Program-made: the position numbers and the translations under genes
The notes under the pieces: model-generated
The model's database searches: none
The model's input: only the letters and a program-made list of their open reading frames with translations
What the model was told of the DNA's origin: nothing
Source of the DNA: Aneurinibacillus sp. REN35
GTDB taxonomy: Bacteria > Bacillota > Bacilli > Aneurinibacillales > Aneurinibacillaceae
Length of the DNA stretch: 64,000 nucleotides
Assembly (NCBI RefSeq): GCF_041379945.2
Contig: NZ_JBFTXJ020000007.1
Location: 124,001-188,000, forward strand
Direction of reading: 5' to 3'
In this document: positions 24,086 to 33,177 of the stretch, in pieces
How the letters are laid out: the number at the start of each line of letters is the position of its first letter
Position numbering within the stretch: position 1 is the first letter of the stretch

Positions 24086-24601
24086 CTAGACATTATCATT
24101 GAGCAATTCTTCAAGCATCGTTTCTCCAGAATACAGCTTTGGCAACTTCATCATAACGTAGCGATTCAACCAGCGATTAAGTTCGTAACTTTTTACCTCG
24201 ATTCCATCAAGCTTGTCCTGTTCCATGCTATGCTTAGCAGCCATTATCATCTCATTAACCTGACTGATAATACTTCGATCGCTTGTCGCGGCATATGAAA
24301 CCTCGTGGCAGTTCTGTATATACTTTTCAATATTGACCTTATTCGCCCCATCTGCGGATAGGTTCTCAGCTATCGCTTGAACAACGATGTCATCAAATCG
24401 TTTGAAGTCATCCTTCCTGAGACCAAACAGAACAAAATTGTATCTTGTCTTATTATTCATCACCAGCACACATTTGCGACGGTTCCATAGAAACAGATGC
24501 GCATGCCACGAATAAAGCGGATTCGTATGTACTAACTTGTTTTCCGATATGTTGACGTTTAACTCCTCAGAAAGCTTTTTGGTGCATTGAATTGTAAGCA
24601 T
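24086..24601 (-). CDS. DUF6933-like uncharacterised protein
   Basis: 171 residues starting MLTIQCTKKLSEELN, then LYSWHAHLFLWNRRKCVLVMNN and RYNFVLFGL. The start and the WHA..F...RRK pattern resemble the DUF6933 family, whose function is unknown. The ATG at 24601 has CTGGAG about 9 nt upstream; a TTG at 24622 would add seven residues. It sits alone between two almost identical terminators. Confidence 0.6.
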   Translation of the reverse strand: MLTIQCTKKLSEELNVNISENKLVHTNPLYSWHAHLFLWNRRKCVLVMNNKTRYNFVLFGLRKDDFKRFDDIVVQAIAENLSADGANKVNIEKYIQNCHEVSYAATSDRSIISQVNEMIMAAKHSMEQDKLDGIEVKSYELNRWLNRYVMMKLPKLYSGETMLEELLNDNV

Positions 24602-24662
24602 TATTTTTAATCTCCAGTTCAAATTTTAAACGTTCCGATCCCGATAAATGTTTTACTCCTAT

Positions 24663-24697
24663 GAAAAAGCACCTGCCAAATTACTCGGCAGATGCCC
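24663..24697 (-). terminator. Terminator of rlmD
   Basis: Minus strand GCATCTGCC pairs with GGCAGGTGC, followed by TTTTT, 12 nt past the rlmD stop. A near copy of the hairpin at 23970. Confidence 0.85.
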
Positions 24698-24708
24698 TTC
24701 TTTACGCC

Positions 24709-26130
24709 TTACTTTCTATCCTTCAAATATAGCTTTACCACGCACTCCACATGATTCGTATGCGGAAACATATCCACCGGCTGCACCTCTACCGTCGCAT
24801 AGCCGCCATCCTCAAGAATCCGAAGATCGCGGGCCAGCGTGGCCGGATTGCAGGACACATACACGACCCGCGCAGGCTTCATTGCCAGAATCGTAGCCAG
24901 AAGCCGCTCGTCACAGCCCTTGCGCGGCGGGTCCACCACGATCACATCCGCAGCGTTTCCTTCCTCATACCACTGCGGAATCACGGTTTCCGCCTCCCCG
25001 ACAGCAAAGGTCACATTGTCCATGCCGTTCAACTCCGCATTCCGCTTCGCATCCTCGATCGCATCCGGAACAATCTCCACACCGAAGACCTGCTTCGCCT
25101 TCTGCGCAAGGAACAGTGATATTGTACCGATGCCGCAGTACGCATCAATTACATTCTCTTCCCCCGTCAGTGCCGCGTAGGCAAGCGCAGTGCTATAGAG
25201 GCGCTCCGTCTGCACAGGGTTAACCTGATAGAACGAGCGAGCGGAGATGGCGAATTTCACGTCACCAATCGTGTCATAAATGTATTCCTCACCCCACAGC
25301 ACGCGGGTCGTCTCTCCAAAAATCACATTCGTCCGCTTCGTGTTAATGTTCTGTACGATGCTGGCGGTGCCGGGAACAGCCTGCGCGAGTTCTTCTACGA
25401 ACGCATCCTTGTTCGGCAGATGTTCGCCGTTCGTGATGAGCACGATCATGATTTGTCCGGTCGCAAAGCCGATCTTGGTCACAACATGGCGGAGCTGGCC
25501 GCGGTGCGTTTCTTCATCATAGGCGCGCACACCGTGCTTATGTGCAATCTCCTTGACGCGCGCAATGACCTCATCGGTTTTTTCGTGCTGGATGAGACAG
25601 GCTTCCATGTTGATGATGTCATGCGAGCGCGCAGCATAAAACCCACCGATCAATCCGCCTTCTTCCTCGCCGATCGGCACCTGGGCCTTGTTTCGGTAGC
25701 GCCACGGATCAGCCATGCCGAGCGTAGGATGCACCGGCACGCCTTCAATCTTACCAATCCGCTTCAGGTTGTCCTCCACCAGCTTGCGCTTGAAGGCGAG
25801 CTGCGCCTCATAATCCATGTGCTGCAGCGTACAGCCGCCGCAGCGCTGGTAGATGGGACATGGTGGCGTGGTGCGGCTTGCGGCCGGCTCTATGATTTCT
25901 ACAAGGCGTGCATAGCCGAACTGCTTTTTCAGCTTGGTCGCCTTGGCCATTATGCGTTCGTCCGGCAGCGCGCCTGGCACGAACAGTGTATATCCTTTAT
26001 AGCGCGCAACCCCGTTGCCTTCATGTGTCAAATCTTCGATCACGACGTCCACCGTCTCGTTTTTTGCGAGCGGCAGATTGGCAGGTGTCAATGCGGCTGT
26101 GCGCTTGTTGGTACGTGATGTATTTGCCAA
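24709..26130 (-). CDS. rlmD: 23S rRNA (uracil-C5)-methyltransferase, RlmD/RlmCD family
   Basis: 473 residues. An N-terminal TRAM domain ([20 protein letters not shown]) precedes the iron-sulfur cysteines in [17 protein letters not shown]. The SAM domain shows [14 protein letters not shown] and [14 protein letters not shown], and the nucleophile lies in [14 protein letters not shown]. It methylates uridines of 23S rRNA; in Bacillus one enzyme does two sites (U747 and U1939), which this may also do. The start is TTG, with AGGTGA 6-7 nt upstream. Confidence 0.93.
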   Translation of the reverse strand: MANTSRTNKRTAALTPANLPLAKNETVDVVIEDLTHEGNGVARYKGYTLFVPGALPDERIMAKATKLKKQFGYARLVEIIEPAASRTTPPCPIYQRCGGCTLQHMDYEAQLAFKRKLVEDNLKRIGKIEGVPVHPTLGMADPWRYRNKAQVPIGEEEGGLIGGFYAARSHDIINMEACLIQHEKTDEVIARVKEIAHKHGVRAYDEETHRGQLRHVVTKIGFATGQIMIVLITNGEHLPNKDAFVEELAQAVPGTASIVQNINTKRTNVIFGETTRVLWGEEYIYDTIGDVKFAISARSFYQVNPVQTERLYSTALAYAALTGEENVIDAYCGIGTISLFLAQKAKQVFGVEIVPDAIEDAKRNAELNGMDNVTFAVGEAETVIPQWYEEGNAADVIVVDPPRKGCDERLLATILAMKPARVVYVSCNPATLARDLRILEDGGYATVEVQPVDMFPHTNHVECVVKLYLKDRK

Positions 26131-26156
26131 AATAGTTCACCTATATTTCCTTAATT

Positions 26157-27035
26157 TTATCGAATGAGCTGGATGTGCCGCGGCAGCGACGTAAATGTGC
26201 ACGGCAGGCGGCTGCCCAGCTCGCCGTCCAGATTGATATCGACGCGCTTCGTCGAGGTGGCCTTTAACTGCTTCGTCTGGAAATAAAGAACGTCCGGGTG
26301 CTTGAGATGGTCACCCTTTAGGGCCATGGTAGCGATGCGGATAAACTCAGGCAGCGACGTTTTTCTAAGAATGATGCAGTCAAATAAGCCGTCATCGAGC
26401 TTGGCATTCGGTGCGAGCTTCTCAAATCCGCCGACCGAGTTGCTGTTGGCAATGAGAAACAGCATGATCTCTTCGTCAATCACCCGTCCGTCAATTTCCA
26501 TCCGTACATGCATGGGCGAGAGAAAGGGCAGCTTTTCAATCCCTTTAATATAGTAGGCAAGCTGACCAAGCATTGTTTTTACTTTACTTGGCACTTCATA
26601 GGTCAGCGTGGTGAGAACTCCGCCGCCCGCAATATTGATAAAATACTTGTTATTGATTTTTCCAATGTCGATCGGGGACGGCTTGCCTTTTGCGATGACG
26701 CTGACGGCTTTCATAATCGACTTCGGCAGGCCGATGGCGCGGGCGAAATCGTTCGTCGTTCCTGCGGGAATGATGCCGAGCGCAGGCCGATAGCGCTGTT
26801 CCGCAATACCATTGATCACCTCATACACCGTTCCGTCACCGCCCGCAGCAATGACCAGATCGAACCGGTTCTCCACCGCCTTGCGGGCCGCAGCCGTAGC
26901 GTCTCCCTCTCCCTTGGTTGCATGGCACGAGGTTTCATAGCCGGCCTCTTCTAACACATCTAAAATATCAGGAATCCGCTTGCGGACTTCTTCGCGTCCG
27001 GCGGAGGGATTATAAATAAGCCGAGCTCGTTTCAA
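26157..27035 (-). CDS. dagK: Diacylglycerol kinase (DgkB-like)
   Basis: 292 residues of the lipid kinase fold: RLIYNPSAGRE at the start, the nucleotide motif AAGGDGTVYEVINGI near residue 63, PAGTTNDFARAIGLP, and a C-terminal domain with the catalytic Asp in NAKLDDGLFD. It phosphorylates diacylglycerol at the membrane, recycling lipid left from lipoteichoic acid synthesis. The rlmD-dagK neighbourhood is common in Bacillales. The start is TTG after a GGATGG site. Confidence 0.92.
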   Translation of the reverse strand: MKRARLIYNPSAGREEVRKRIPDILDVLEEAGYETSCHATKGEGDATAAARKAVENRFDLVIAAGGDGTVYEVINGIAEQRYRPALGIIPAGTTNDFARAIGLPKSIMKAVSVIAKGKPSPIDIGKINNKYFINIAGGGVLTTLTYEVPSKVKTMLGQLAYYIKGIEKLPFLSPMHVRMEIDGRVIDEEIMLFLIANSNSVGGFEKLAPNAKLDDGLFDCIILRKTSLPEFIRIATMALKGDHLKHPDVLYFQTKQLKATSTKRVDINLDGELGSRLPCTFTSLPRHIQLIR

Positions 27036-27111
27036 CTTGTATCCATCCTATCCACTATTTTTCTATGCTTATCATACCTTCTTTTAAATCTTTTTAAAAG
27101 CATCGAGAAAT

Positions 27112-27819
27112 TTAACCATGCGGTAGAGTAAACATGACCGCGGTCCCTTGGCCTTTGCGGCTGCGGATGTTCATCGTTCCGCCATGCATGGCAATGATTT
27201 TTTGGGAGACGGGCAGCCCTAAGCCCATCCCTACTTTTTTTGCGGAAAAGAACGGATTAAACGCTTGCGAAAGCGCATAGCCATCCATTCCTCTTCCATC
27301 ATCAATAAAGCATACGGATACCGTCTCACTGCTGGTCTTTGTTTGAATGGTGATGGATATGGTTTTATTATCGCTAGATTCCATAGCGTTGCTAAAAAGA
27401 GAGAACATAACGCGCATGATTTGTTCCGTATCGACATGGAGCGGAAGTTTATTTGCATCAGGAGAGAGGTCAAGAATCACATTCGTATCCCTTAAGGTAA
27501 GTTGTTGTGTTACTGTATGACGACAAAATTCGTGTATGAGATGATTCATATATGTATATTGCTTTCGAGGGGTAAAGGGTCTTGAAAAAAGCAAGAAATC
27601 ATGAATAAACTTATCCGCCCGGTCAAGTTCCGGCAGTAAAACATTCAAGACGATCTCTGCTTTGTCTTGCTCTGCTCCATCAGTCTCAAGAAAGTACTGC
27701 AGATATCCACGAACGGTTGTCAAAGGATTCCTTACTTCATGAGCCAGCTTCATGGCAATGTTTCCGAGCAAGGGTGGAACTTCCCTCGCTATTTCTTCCT
27801 TACATACGGATTCCTTCAT
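27112..27819 (-). CDS. Orphan cytosolic histidine kinase without sensor domain
   Basis: 235 residues. It has only the kinase core: phospho-acceptor His27 in MKLAHEVRNPLTTVRGY, the N box in LFSNAMESSDN, the G1 box DDGRGMDG and the G2 box GMGLGLPVSQKI. It resembles the catalytic half of sporulation kinases (KinA-E group). There is no PAS or membrane segment and no response regulator beside it. It may feed the sporulation phosphorelay through a partner sensor, which is inference. A GAGAGG site precedes the ATG. Confidence 0.85.
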   Translation of the reverse strand: MKESVCKEEIAREVPPLLGNIAMKLAHEVRNPLTTVRGYLQYFLETDGAEQDKAEIVLNVLLPELDRADKFIHDFLLFSRPFTPRKQYTYMNHLIHEFCRHTVTQQLTLRDTNVILDLSPDANKLPLHVDTEQIMRVMFSLFSNAMESSDNKTISITIQTKTSSETVSVCFIDDGRGMDGYALSQAFNPFFSAKKVGMGLGLPVSQKIIAMHGGTMNIRSRKGQGTAVMFTLPHG

Positions 27820-27865
27820 ATCGCCTCTCTCCCTTCTCTCACTTCGGTTATCTGCCTATACGGCA

Positions 27866-28063
27866 TTACCGCTCATCAAAAAAGAATGTCCATTCAAACT
27901 GAAGTATCCCAGCTATTTTCTGCGCTACCGGTACGCTTGGTGTCCGCACGCCGTTTTCAATCTGTGTATAGTATGCTCGCTTGATATCGGCTCCCGCTGC
28001 AACCTGTTCCTGTGTATACCCTTTGCTTTCTCTTATTTCTACGAGCCATTTTCTTCGCTGCAC
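27866..28063 (-). CDS. Short Xre-family regulator
   Basis: 65 residues, almost only a Cro/C1 helix-turn-helix: LVEIRESKGYTQEQVAAGADIKRAYYTQIENG. The GTG at 28063 has AAAGGAGG 9 nt upstream; the longer open frame to 28201 has no ribosome site and covers the shared promoter region. It is divergent from a second Xre gene. A TGTAGCAAT motif lies just upstream of its ribosome site. Confidence 0.8.
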   Translation of the reverse strand: MQRRKWLVEIRESKGYTQEQVAAGADIKRAYYTQIENGVRTPSVPVAQKIAGILQFEWTFFFDER

Positions 28064-28170
28064 AACCCCTTCGCCTCCTTTGTAGCAATCAGCAACTTTT
28101 TTCCTTAATTTTACTTTACGATGCATGGAAATACAATGATCTTTGCAACGTATTGCGACAAACATTTTTA

Positions 28171-28194
28171 TGTAGCAATTTGCTACAGTATAAT
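28171..28194 (+). promoter_or_regulatory. Operator-promoter between the divergent Xre genes
   Basis: A perfect palindrome TGTAGCAA-T-TTGCTACA (28171-28187) abuts a -10 TATAAT (28189-28194). A related copy starts at 28081 (TGTAGCAATCAGCAAC) before the other gene. This suits repression of both genes by one or both Xre proteins. Confidence 0.6.
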
Positions 28195-28222
28195 AAAGCA
28201 AAAAGCGAAGGAGGGGATTGTT

Positions 28223-28573
28223 GTGTTTGGCACCCGGTTAAAGGAGCTTCGTCAGCAGCGGCAGCTTACCCAGGAAGAGACTGCAAGGCTTCTTAACATT
28301 TCTCGCGGTACCTATGCCCACTATGAAATCGATAAACGCCAGCCCGACTTTGCCACACTACAGAAGCTGGCTGACTTTTTCGATGTATCAATTGATTATC
28401 TGCTTGGCCGCACCAATGAACCGGATCATCTCCCGCAATTCCTCCGCGATCCTTCCGTTGATATTTCTGCTTATGAAGGCTATCAGGATCTCTCACCGAA
28501 AGAACAGGAAATTGTCAAAGAGCAAGTGCGGCATACGATAAAAATAATAAAAGAACTAAAGGATAAAAAATAA
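28223..28573 (+). CDS. Xre-family transcriptional regulator
   Basis: 116 residues. An N-terminal Cro/C1 helix-turn-helix (TRLKELRQQRQLTQEETARLL, cut here at residue 24) reads on to GTYAHYEIDKRQPDFATLQKLADFF and DYLLGRT. The C-terminal half has a helical tail ending in KIIKELKDKK, likely for oligomerisation, as in immR/SlrR-type repressors. The GTG at 28223 follows GGAGGGGATT. It probably represses the divergent gene and itself through the palindrome at 28171. Prophage genes are absent nearby. Confidence 0.85.
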   Translation: MFGTRLKELRQQRQLTQEETARLLNISRGTYAHYEIDKRQPDFATLQKLADFFDVSIDYLLGRTNEPDHLPQFLRDPSVDISAYEGYQDLSPKEQEIVKEQVRHTIKIIKELKDKK

Positions 28574-28651
28574 GCAATCTCCCTTCGTTTTAGTAAGCAC
28601 CAAAAAGCGAAGAGGATTGCTTATTTTAATGACAGAAACAAAATGTACGAA

Positions 28652-29989
28652 CTACAGTGCGCGATCGAGAAGGTCCATGATATGCACAGCTTCCATCTGA
28701 TCCTGCATACCGGCCCGGATGATTCCCTGCTTCATCTGAAGCAGGCAGCCTGGGTTGGAGGTGACGATCAGGTGTGCCTGGGTTTGCTCGACGTTTTTCA
28801 TCTTGCCATCGAGAATGCGCATCGACATATCAAAGTTCGTAATGTTGTAGATGCCTGCCGAACCGCAGCAGCTGTCCGCATCGATCATCTCAATGTATTC
28901 GATACCCGGAATGCGGCGGATGAGCTGGCGCGGCTGATTGCGAATGCCCTGTCCGTGTGCCAAATGGCAGGAATCCTGATACGTAACGCGCATATTCATC
29001 TCTTTGGTAAAAGTGATCTCAGGCAATTCTGCGAGCAGTTCGTTGGCGTCTCGGCTTTTCGCTACAAAAGCCATCGCCCGCTCCTTCCATTCCGGATCAT
29101 CATGGAACCAATGGTGGTATTCCTTAAGCGCGGCACCGCAGCCGCCGGCATTGTTGACGATGAAATCCACGCCCGCTTTTTCAAACGCCTCGATGTTGCG
29201 CTTCGCAAGCTCCACCGCACCATCCTTCTCCCCGGCATGGGCATGAAGTGCGCCGCAGCAGGCTTGATCCTCGACAAATACGACTTCACAGCCAGCCTTG
29301 GCCAGCACGCGAGCTGTCGCCTGATTCGTTTCGTAGAACATCACATCCATAATGCAGCCTTTGAACATCCCGATTTTGAGTGTGGCTGTCCCGTCTTGCG
29401 GCTGCATTACCTTTTCGCGCTTTTTGCGTTCGGCAGGCGAGGCGATCTTGTCTACGGCACGCTGCATTTCCGCCATCGGACGCGGCAGGATGTTAATTAG
29501 GCCCGTCTTCTGCGCCATCGTCTGCAGCCCCGCCGACTGTGCGGCCCAGAGCGCTGTTCCCATCTTATCGATACGCTCCGGATACGGAAAGACCTTATTG
29601 AAGATCACATCACGAATCCATGGCGCCTTCTTCTCTTCCTTCTTGCGGGTCTCGACAACCTCGCGTGCCGTCTCGACCAGACTGCCATACGGCACACCTG
29701 CCGGACAAGCGGTCTCACACGCTCGGCAGCCGAGACATAGATACATATTATCTTCGAATTCATGATCCACCTGCAGCGCATCCTGGGCGATGCCTTTCAT
29801 TAAGGCGATACGGCCGCGCGGACTGGCGACTTCCTTTCCTGTCTGACGGTATGTCGGACAGGATGGAAGACAAAAGCCGCACTGCATACAGTTCATAATT
29901 TCATTCATGTCAAACTTGCTCGTTAAGGATGTATTCGTCGTCTCACAGGCCGGTGTTGTATTCTGCGGCTTAGTTGTGAGTGTGTTCAT
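28652..29989 (-). CDS. glcF: Glycolate oxidase iron-sulfur subunit
   Basis: About 445 residues. Two 4Fe-4S motifs lie near the start (MQCGFCLPSCPTYR and CLGCRACETACPAG), followed by two CCG domains with GCIMDV..VEDQACCGALHAH and DSCHLAHG..ADSCCGSAGIYN. With GlcD it forms the membrane-associated glycolate dehydrogenase that makes glyoxylate. The start is uncertain: ATG at 29989 overlaps the glcD stop by 20 bases, and ATGs at 30007 or upstream would overlap more. The gene is translationally coupled to glcD. Confidence 0.9.
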   Translation of the reverse strand: MNTLTTKPQNTTPACETTNTSLTSKFDMNEIMNCMQCGFCLPSCPTYRQTGKEVASPRGRIALMKGIAQDALQVDHEFEDNMYLCLGCRACETACPAGVPYGSLVETAREVVETRKKEEKKAPWIRDVIFNKVFPYPERIDKMGTALWAAQSAGLQTMAQKTGLINILPRPMAEMQRAVDKIASPAERKKREKVMQPQDGTATLKIGMFKGCIMDVMFYETNQATARVLAKAGCEVVFVEDQACCGALHAHAGEKDGAVELAKRNIEAFEKAGVDFIVNNAGGCGAALKEYHHWFHDDPEWKERAMAFVAKSRDANELLAELPEITFTKEMNMRVTYQDSCHLAHGQGIRNQPRQLIRRIPGIEYIEMIDADSCCGSAGIYNITNFDMSMRILDGKMKNVEQTQAHLIVTSNPGCLLQMKQGIIRAGMQDQMEAVHIMDLLDRAL

Positions 29990-31415
29990 GTTTGCATCCG
30001 CACCCATTGCTTTGTACAACCACCCTTCTTCTTGCGTTTTTCGCAAAAATTTTACCCGGATTCATAATGCCGTGCGGATCGAACGCTTCTTTAATCCGCT
30101 TCATTAAATCCATGCCAACCGGACCTACCTTAAGATCGAGGTATCCGGCCTTTGCCAAGCCGACGCCATGCTCGCCCGTAATGGTACCGCCAAGCTTAAT
30201 TGCGGCATGGAAAATCTCTTCAAATGCTTGTTCAACGCGGTGAATTTCTTCCTGATCCCGCTCATCCGTCAGGCAGGTCGGATGCAGGTTCCCATCCCCA
30301 GCATGTCCGAATGTGCAGATTTGCAGGCCGTATTTTTGGCTGATGATCTCAACCTGGTCCACCATCTCAGCCAAGTTGGCCCGTGGAACGGTCGCATCCT
30401 CTAGAATGGTCGTCGGCTTCACGCGTGCAAGCGCTGACAATGCGGAGCGCCGTGCTGCCATCAAGCTCGCACCCTCCTCAGCCGTCTGAGCGGTATGCAC
30501 TTCAGTTGCCCCTTCTGCTCGGCAAATATCGGCAATCCGAGCCATATCATGCTCCACCTGCCACTCGGAGCCATCCTGTTCAATAATCAACATCGCCTTC
30601 ATATCCAGCGGCAGACCGATCTTAGCAAAATCCTCGACGACAACCATTGTGGCTTGATCAAGGAATTCAAGCGTCGCCGGAATAATCTTGGCGGCGATAA
30701 TACGCTGCACGGTGCGGGCCGCTGAGGTCAGATCATTGTAGTAGGCTACCATTGTCTGCTTTGCTGCCGGAAGCGGCACAAGCTTCGCCGTAATCTCTGT
30801 AATAACCGCAAGGGTGCCTTCCGAGCCGACGAGCAGCTTCGTTACATCATAGCCAGCTACGTCTTTCGCATTTTTGCCGCCTACACGCAGCACCTCTCCA
30901 CCCGGAAGCACCGCCTCTAAGCCCATGATATAATCTTTGGTCACCCCGTATTTCAATCCGCGCATGCCCCCGGCACATTCGGCTACATTGCCGCCCATCG
31001 TAGAGATTTTCATGCTGCCAGGGTCCGGTGGATAGAAGAGACCGACAGCTTCCACTGCTTTGTGTACATCGGCCGTAATGACGCCGGGACCGAATGTCGC
31101 GGTCAGATTCTCTTGATCAACCTCTTTAAATGCATTCAAGCGATTCATATTCAATACAATACCGCCCTCAACCGGAACGGTTCCCCCACACAGATTCGTT
31201 CCCGAACCACGGGATACAATCGGAATCCGGTGCTGATTGGCGGCCTTCATAATCGCAGCTACTTCTTCTACGCTGGCCGGAATCATTACCGCATCCGGCA
31301 TGGCTTGATACAGCGGCGTCGCGTCATACGAATATACATACAGCTCATTCGGCGAATCCAGAAAATAATCCTTGCCGACAATGCTGCGCAGTTCACTTTT
31401 AATACGTTGCTCCAC
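29970..31415 (-). CDS. glcD: Glycolate oxidase FAD subunit
   Basis: 481 residues of the FAD-linked oxidase fold. The FAD domain shows VSRGSGTNLCGGTVPVEGG and GNVAECAGGMRGLKYG; the C-terminal domain has FGHAGDGNLHP and ITGEHGVGLAK. It oxidises glycolate or D-lactate-type 2-hydroxy acids and passes electrons to GlcF. The GTG at 31415 is used since GGGAGG lies 7 nt upstream; the TTG at 31436 precedes that site. A GntR regulator is divergent. The pair lacks a separate glcE, as in many Gram-positives. The His/Cys-rich tail (CGCKHEHTHN) is unusual. Confidence 0.9.
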   Translation of the reverse strand: MEQRIKSELRSIVGKDYFLDSPNELYVYSYDATPLYQAMPDAVMIPASVEEVAAIMKAANQHRIPIVSRGSGTNLCGGTVPVEGGIVLNMNRLNAFKEVDQENLTATFGPGVITADVHKAVEAVGLFYPPDPGSMKISTMGGNVAECAGGMRGLKYGVTKDYIMGLEAVLPGGEVLRVGGKNAKDVAGYDVTKLLVGSEGTLAVITEITAKLVPLPAAKQTMVAYYNDLTSAARTVQRIIAAKIIPATLEFLDQATMVVVEDFAKIGLPLDMKAMLIIEQDGSEWQVEHDMARIADICRAEGATEVHTAQTAEEGASLMAARRSALSALARVKPTTILEDATVPRANLAEMVDQVEIISQKYGLQICTFGHAGDGNLHPTCLTDERDQEEIHRVEQAFEEIFHAAIKLGGTITGEHGVGLAKAGYLDLKVGPVGMDLMKRIKEAFDPHGIMNPGKIFAKNARRRVVVQSNGCGCKHEHTHN

Positions 31416-31549
31416 AATTGTTCCTCCCTCTCTCAAAACAGCAGGTCATCAGATGAATTTTATTTAACTCTATCATACTTTTCAAAAAAACTGTAGAGTA
31501 TATAAGAAAGCATATGCGGAGAGAGAATAAATAAGGAGAAAAGAGAACC

Positions 31550-32248
31550 ATGAGCCTGATGAAAAAAAGCTACCAAATCGTAGCGGAAGATCTGCAGAAA
31601 TTGATTGAAGAGGGGATTCTTACCCCCGGTGCACGCCTAAAGACCATCGATAAGCTCGCAGAACAATACGGTGTGGGCAAATCAACCATTCGGGAGGCAC
31701 TAAGCCAGCTTAAAGCACGAGGCTTGATTGAGTCACGGCAGGGAGAAGGGACATTCGTGAAGAGCAGCGCGGTTACAGCGCTACAGCAGCTGCCTGTACT
31801 GACCGTAGGCAACCGTGAAGAGCTTGTTCATCTGCTGCAAGTCCGCAAAATTATCGAGACAGGCTGCGCCGAGATTGCAGCGATTGCCCATGATGAACAG
31901 GACGAAGCGGATCTAAAAGAAATCCTTACCAACATGGCGATTTCCGGAGACAATGAAGAGATGTCGAGAATTTATGATATCCAATTCCATATAGCGATTG
32001 CAAAAGCAAGCAAAAATCCATTTCTCAAAAATATGATGGACAGCATCTCAGAGGTGATGAACTATACGATCCGGGACAGCCGCAACCTGTGGCTGTACAG
32101 CAAGGACGGGTCTGCGAATCGCTTGTATCAGGAGCATTATGAAATATTCGAGGCCATCCGCAGCCGTGATCCTAAAAAAGCGCGCCGGATGCTAGAGAAG
32201 CATCTGAATCGCGTTGAGAAGGCGCTCGAAGCGAACCTTCTGCAATAA
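31550..32248 (+). CDS. GntR/FadR-family regulator (FCD domain)
   Basis: 232 residues. A winged helix occupies the first 75 residues (LKTIDKLAEQYGVGKSTIREALSQL, read across residues 27-51, ending RQGEGTFVKS), and an all-helical FCD ligand domain follows with the FHIAIAKASKNPF metal/ligand region. It is divergent from glcDF by 134 nt, so it likely regulates glycolate oxidation in answer to a 2-hydroxy acid, like GlcC or LldR. AAGGAG lies 11 nt before the ATG. Confidence 0.88.
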   Translation: MSLMKKSYQIVAEDLQKLIEEGILTPGARLKTIDKLAEQYGVGKSTIREALSQLKARGLIESRQGEGTFVKSSAVTALQQLPVLTVGNREELVHLLQVRKIIETGCAEIAAIAHDEQDEADLKEILTNMAISGDNEEMSRIYDIQFHIAIAKASKNPFLKNMMDSISEVMNYTIRDSRNLWLYSKDGSANRLYQEHYEIFEAIRSRDPKKARRMLEKHLNRVEKALEANLLQ

Positions 32249-32267
32249 TAGGAGGGCAGAAGGCGGC

Positions 32268-33035
32268 TTACTGCTCTTGGGGGCAGGATGCGGCGGTAAG
32301 CCACTCGGCGATGGAGTTCTCAATCCACTGTGCCACACGGGAGTCGGGAAGATAAGCGGCACCGTCATAACGATGTGCAATACCTCTGAGTCTTTCTGGT
32401 ATCGCTTTTTCTGTATAATAACCCGGACTTACGAACAGAGGAACAACAAGCACCTGATTCTTCCTTGCCAGGACACGCGCACGCCGGGCCACTGTGTCCG
32501 GATGAATGGTTGCATACGAAGCACCCCTAAGCCCCAGCTCACGCCGCAGCTCAGCGCTAAGCTGGCCGAGCATACGCTGCCACCGCTCAGCAAATCCTGC
32601 TGTATCGCTGCCGTGTGCCACAAGAAGCAGCACTTCATCTTCCGGGTGCGTTGACAGCGCACGAATGCGGTCTCGAAGAATGTCATACACAAGCGGATGA
32701 TCGTTCATTGGCCGCCCCCAGACAATGCGTGCCTGCGATGGGATCGGCTTCAGATCGGTCTCAATCGCAGCTGCTTCATCAAGGCCGAGCACATACCGAA
32801 TTTCACTTAGGTGCGTACTACCATCTGATACGAACAGTGGTACGGCAAGAATCTCTTGCACGCCATCCGCTTCTAATCTGCGTATACCAGCTTCGATTGT
32901 CCGCTTCTCCACCTTATCCAAAAATACGGCTTCAAGCACTACATTCGTCTGTACCTGTGCAAGTAAACTGTCTACAGCATCGATCCACCTGCGGTTACGT
33001 GAGCCATGACTGATAATAAGTACTCCACGCTTCAT
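32268..33035 (-). CDS. Sirohydrochlorin chelatase, CbiX/SirB family
   Basis: 255 residues with two tandem CbiX modules. Metal-binding histidines appear in VLIISHGSRN at the N-terminus and LLVAHGSDT about halfway; VPLFVSDGSTHLSEI and VPLFVSPGYYTEKAI repeat in the two halves. The family inserts Co2+ or Fe2+ into sirohydrochlorin for cobalamin or siroheme. No other tetrapyrrole genes are nearby, so the metal cannot be inferred. The ATG at 33035 is chosen (AGGAGG 6 nt upstream). Confidence 0.85.
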   Translation of the reverse strand: MKRGVLIISHGSRNRRWIDAVDSLLAQVQTNVVLEAVFLDKVEKRTIEAGIRRLEADGVQEILAVPLFVSDGSTHLSEIRYVLGLDEAAAIETDLKPIPSQARIVWGRPMNDHPLVYDILRDRIRALSTHPEDEVLLLVAHGSDTAGFAERWQRMLGQLSAELRRELGLRGASYATIHPDTVARRARVLARKNQVLVVPLFVSPGYYTEKAIPERLRGIAHRYDGAAYLPDSRVAQWIENSIAEWLTAASCPQEQ

Positions 33036-33127
33036 CATATCCCTCCTCACTTTAAACCCATTATACCAGTATGAATTATAATATTAACAATAGCGCCTCC
33101 CTCTTTCGTTTTCAAACCAAAATCCCA

Positions 33128-33168
33128 TAAAAAAAGAACCAACCCTGTATTGATACAAGATTGGCTCT
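33128..33168 (-). terminator. Terminator of gatCAB
   Basis: Minus strand AGAGCCAATCTTGTAT pairs with ATACAGGGTTGGTTCT, followed by TTTTTTT, about 10 nt past the gatB stop. Confidence 0.88.
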
Positions 33169-33177
33169 CTCTTTGCT

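Noticed and set aside
25420-26118. Plus-strand open frame of 232 codons
   Set aside because: It is antisense to rlmD, whose motifs are complete. High GC at third positions of rlmD leaves the opposite strand open.
28643-29500. Long plus-strand open frame (285 codons)
   Set aside because: It lies fully over glcF on the other strand, has no ribosome site and no recognisable domain; glcF is clearly coding.
31467-31499. ACTCTA..TAGAGT inverted repeat between glcD and the GntR gene
   Set aside because: Arms of only 6 bp with a wide gap in AT-rich sequence; it does not resemble FadR/GlcC operators, so chance is likely.
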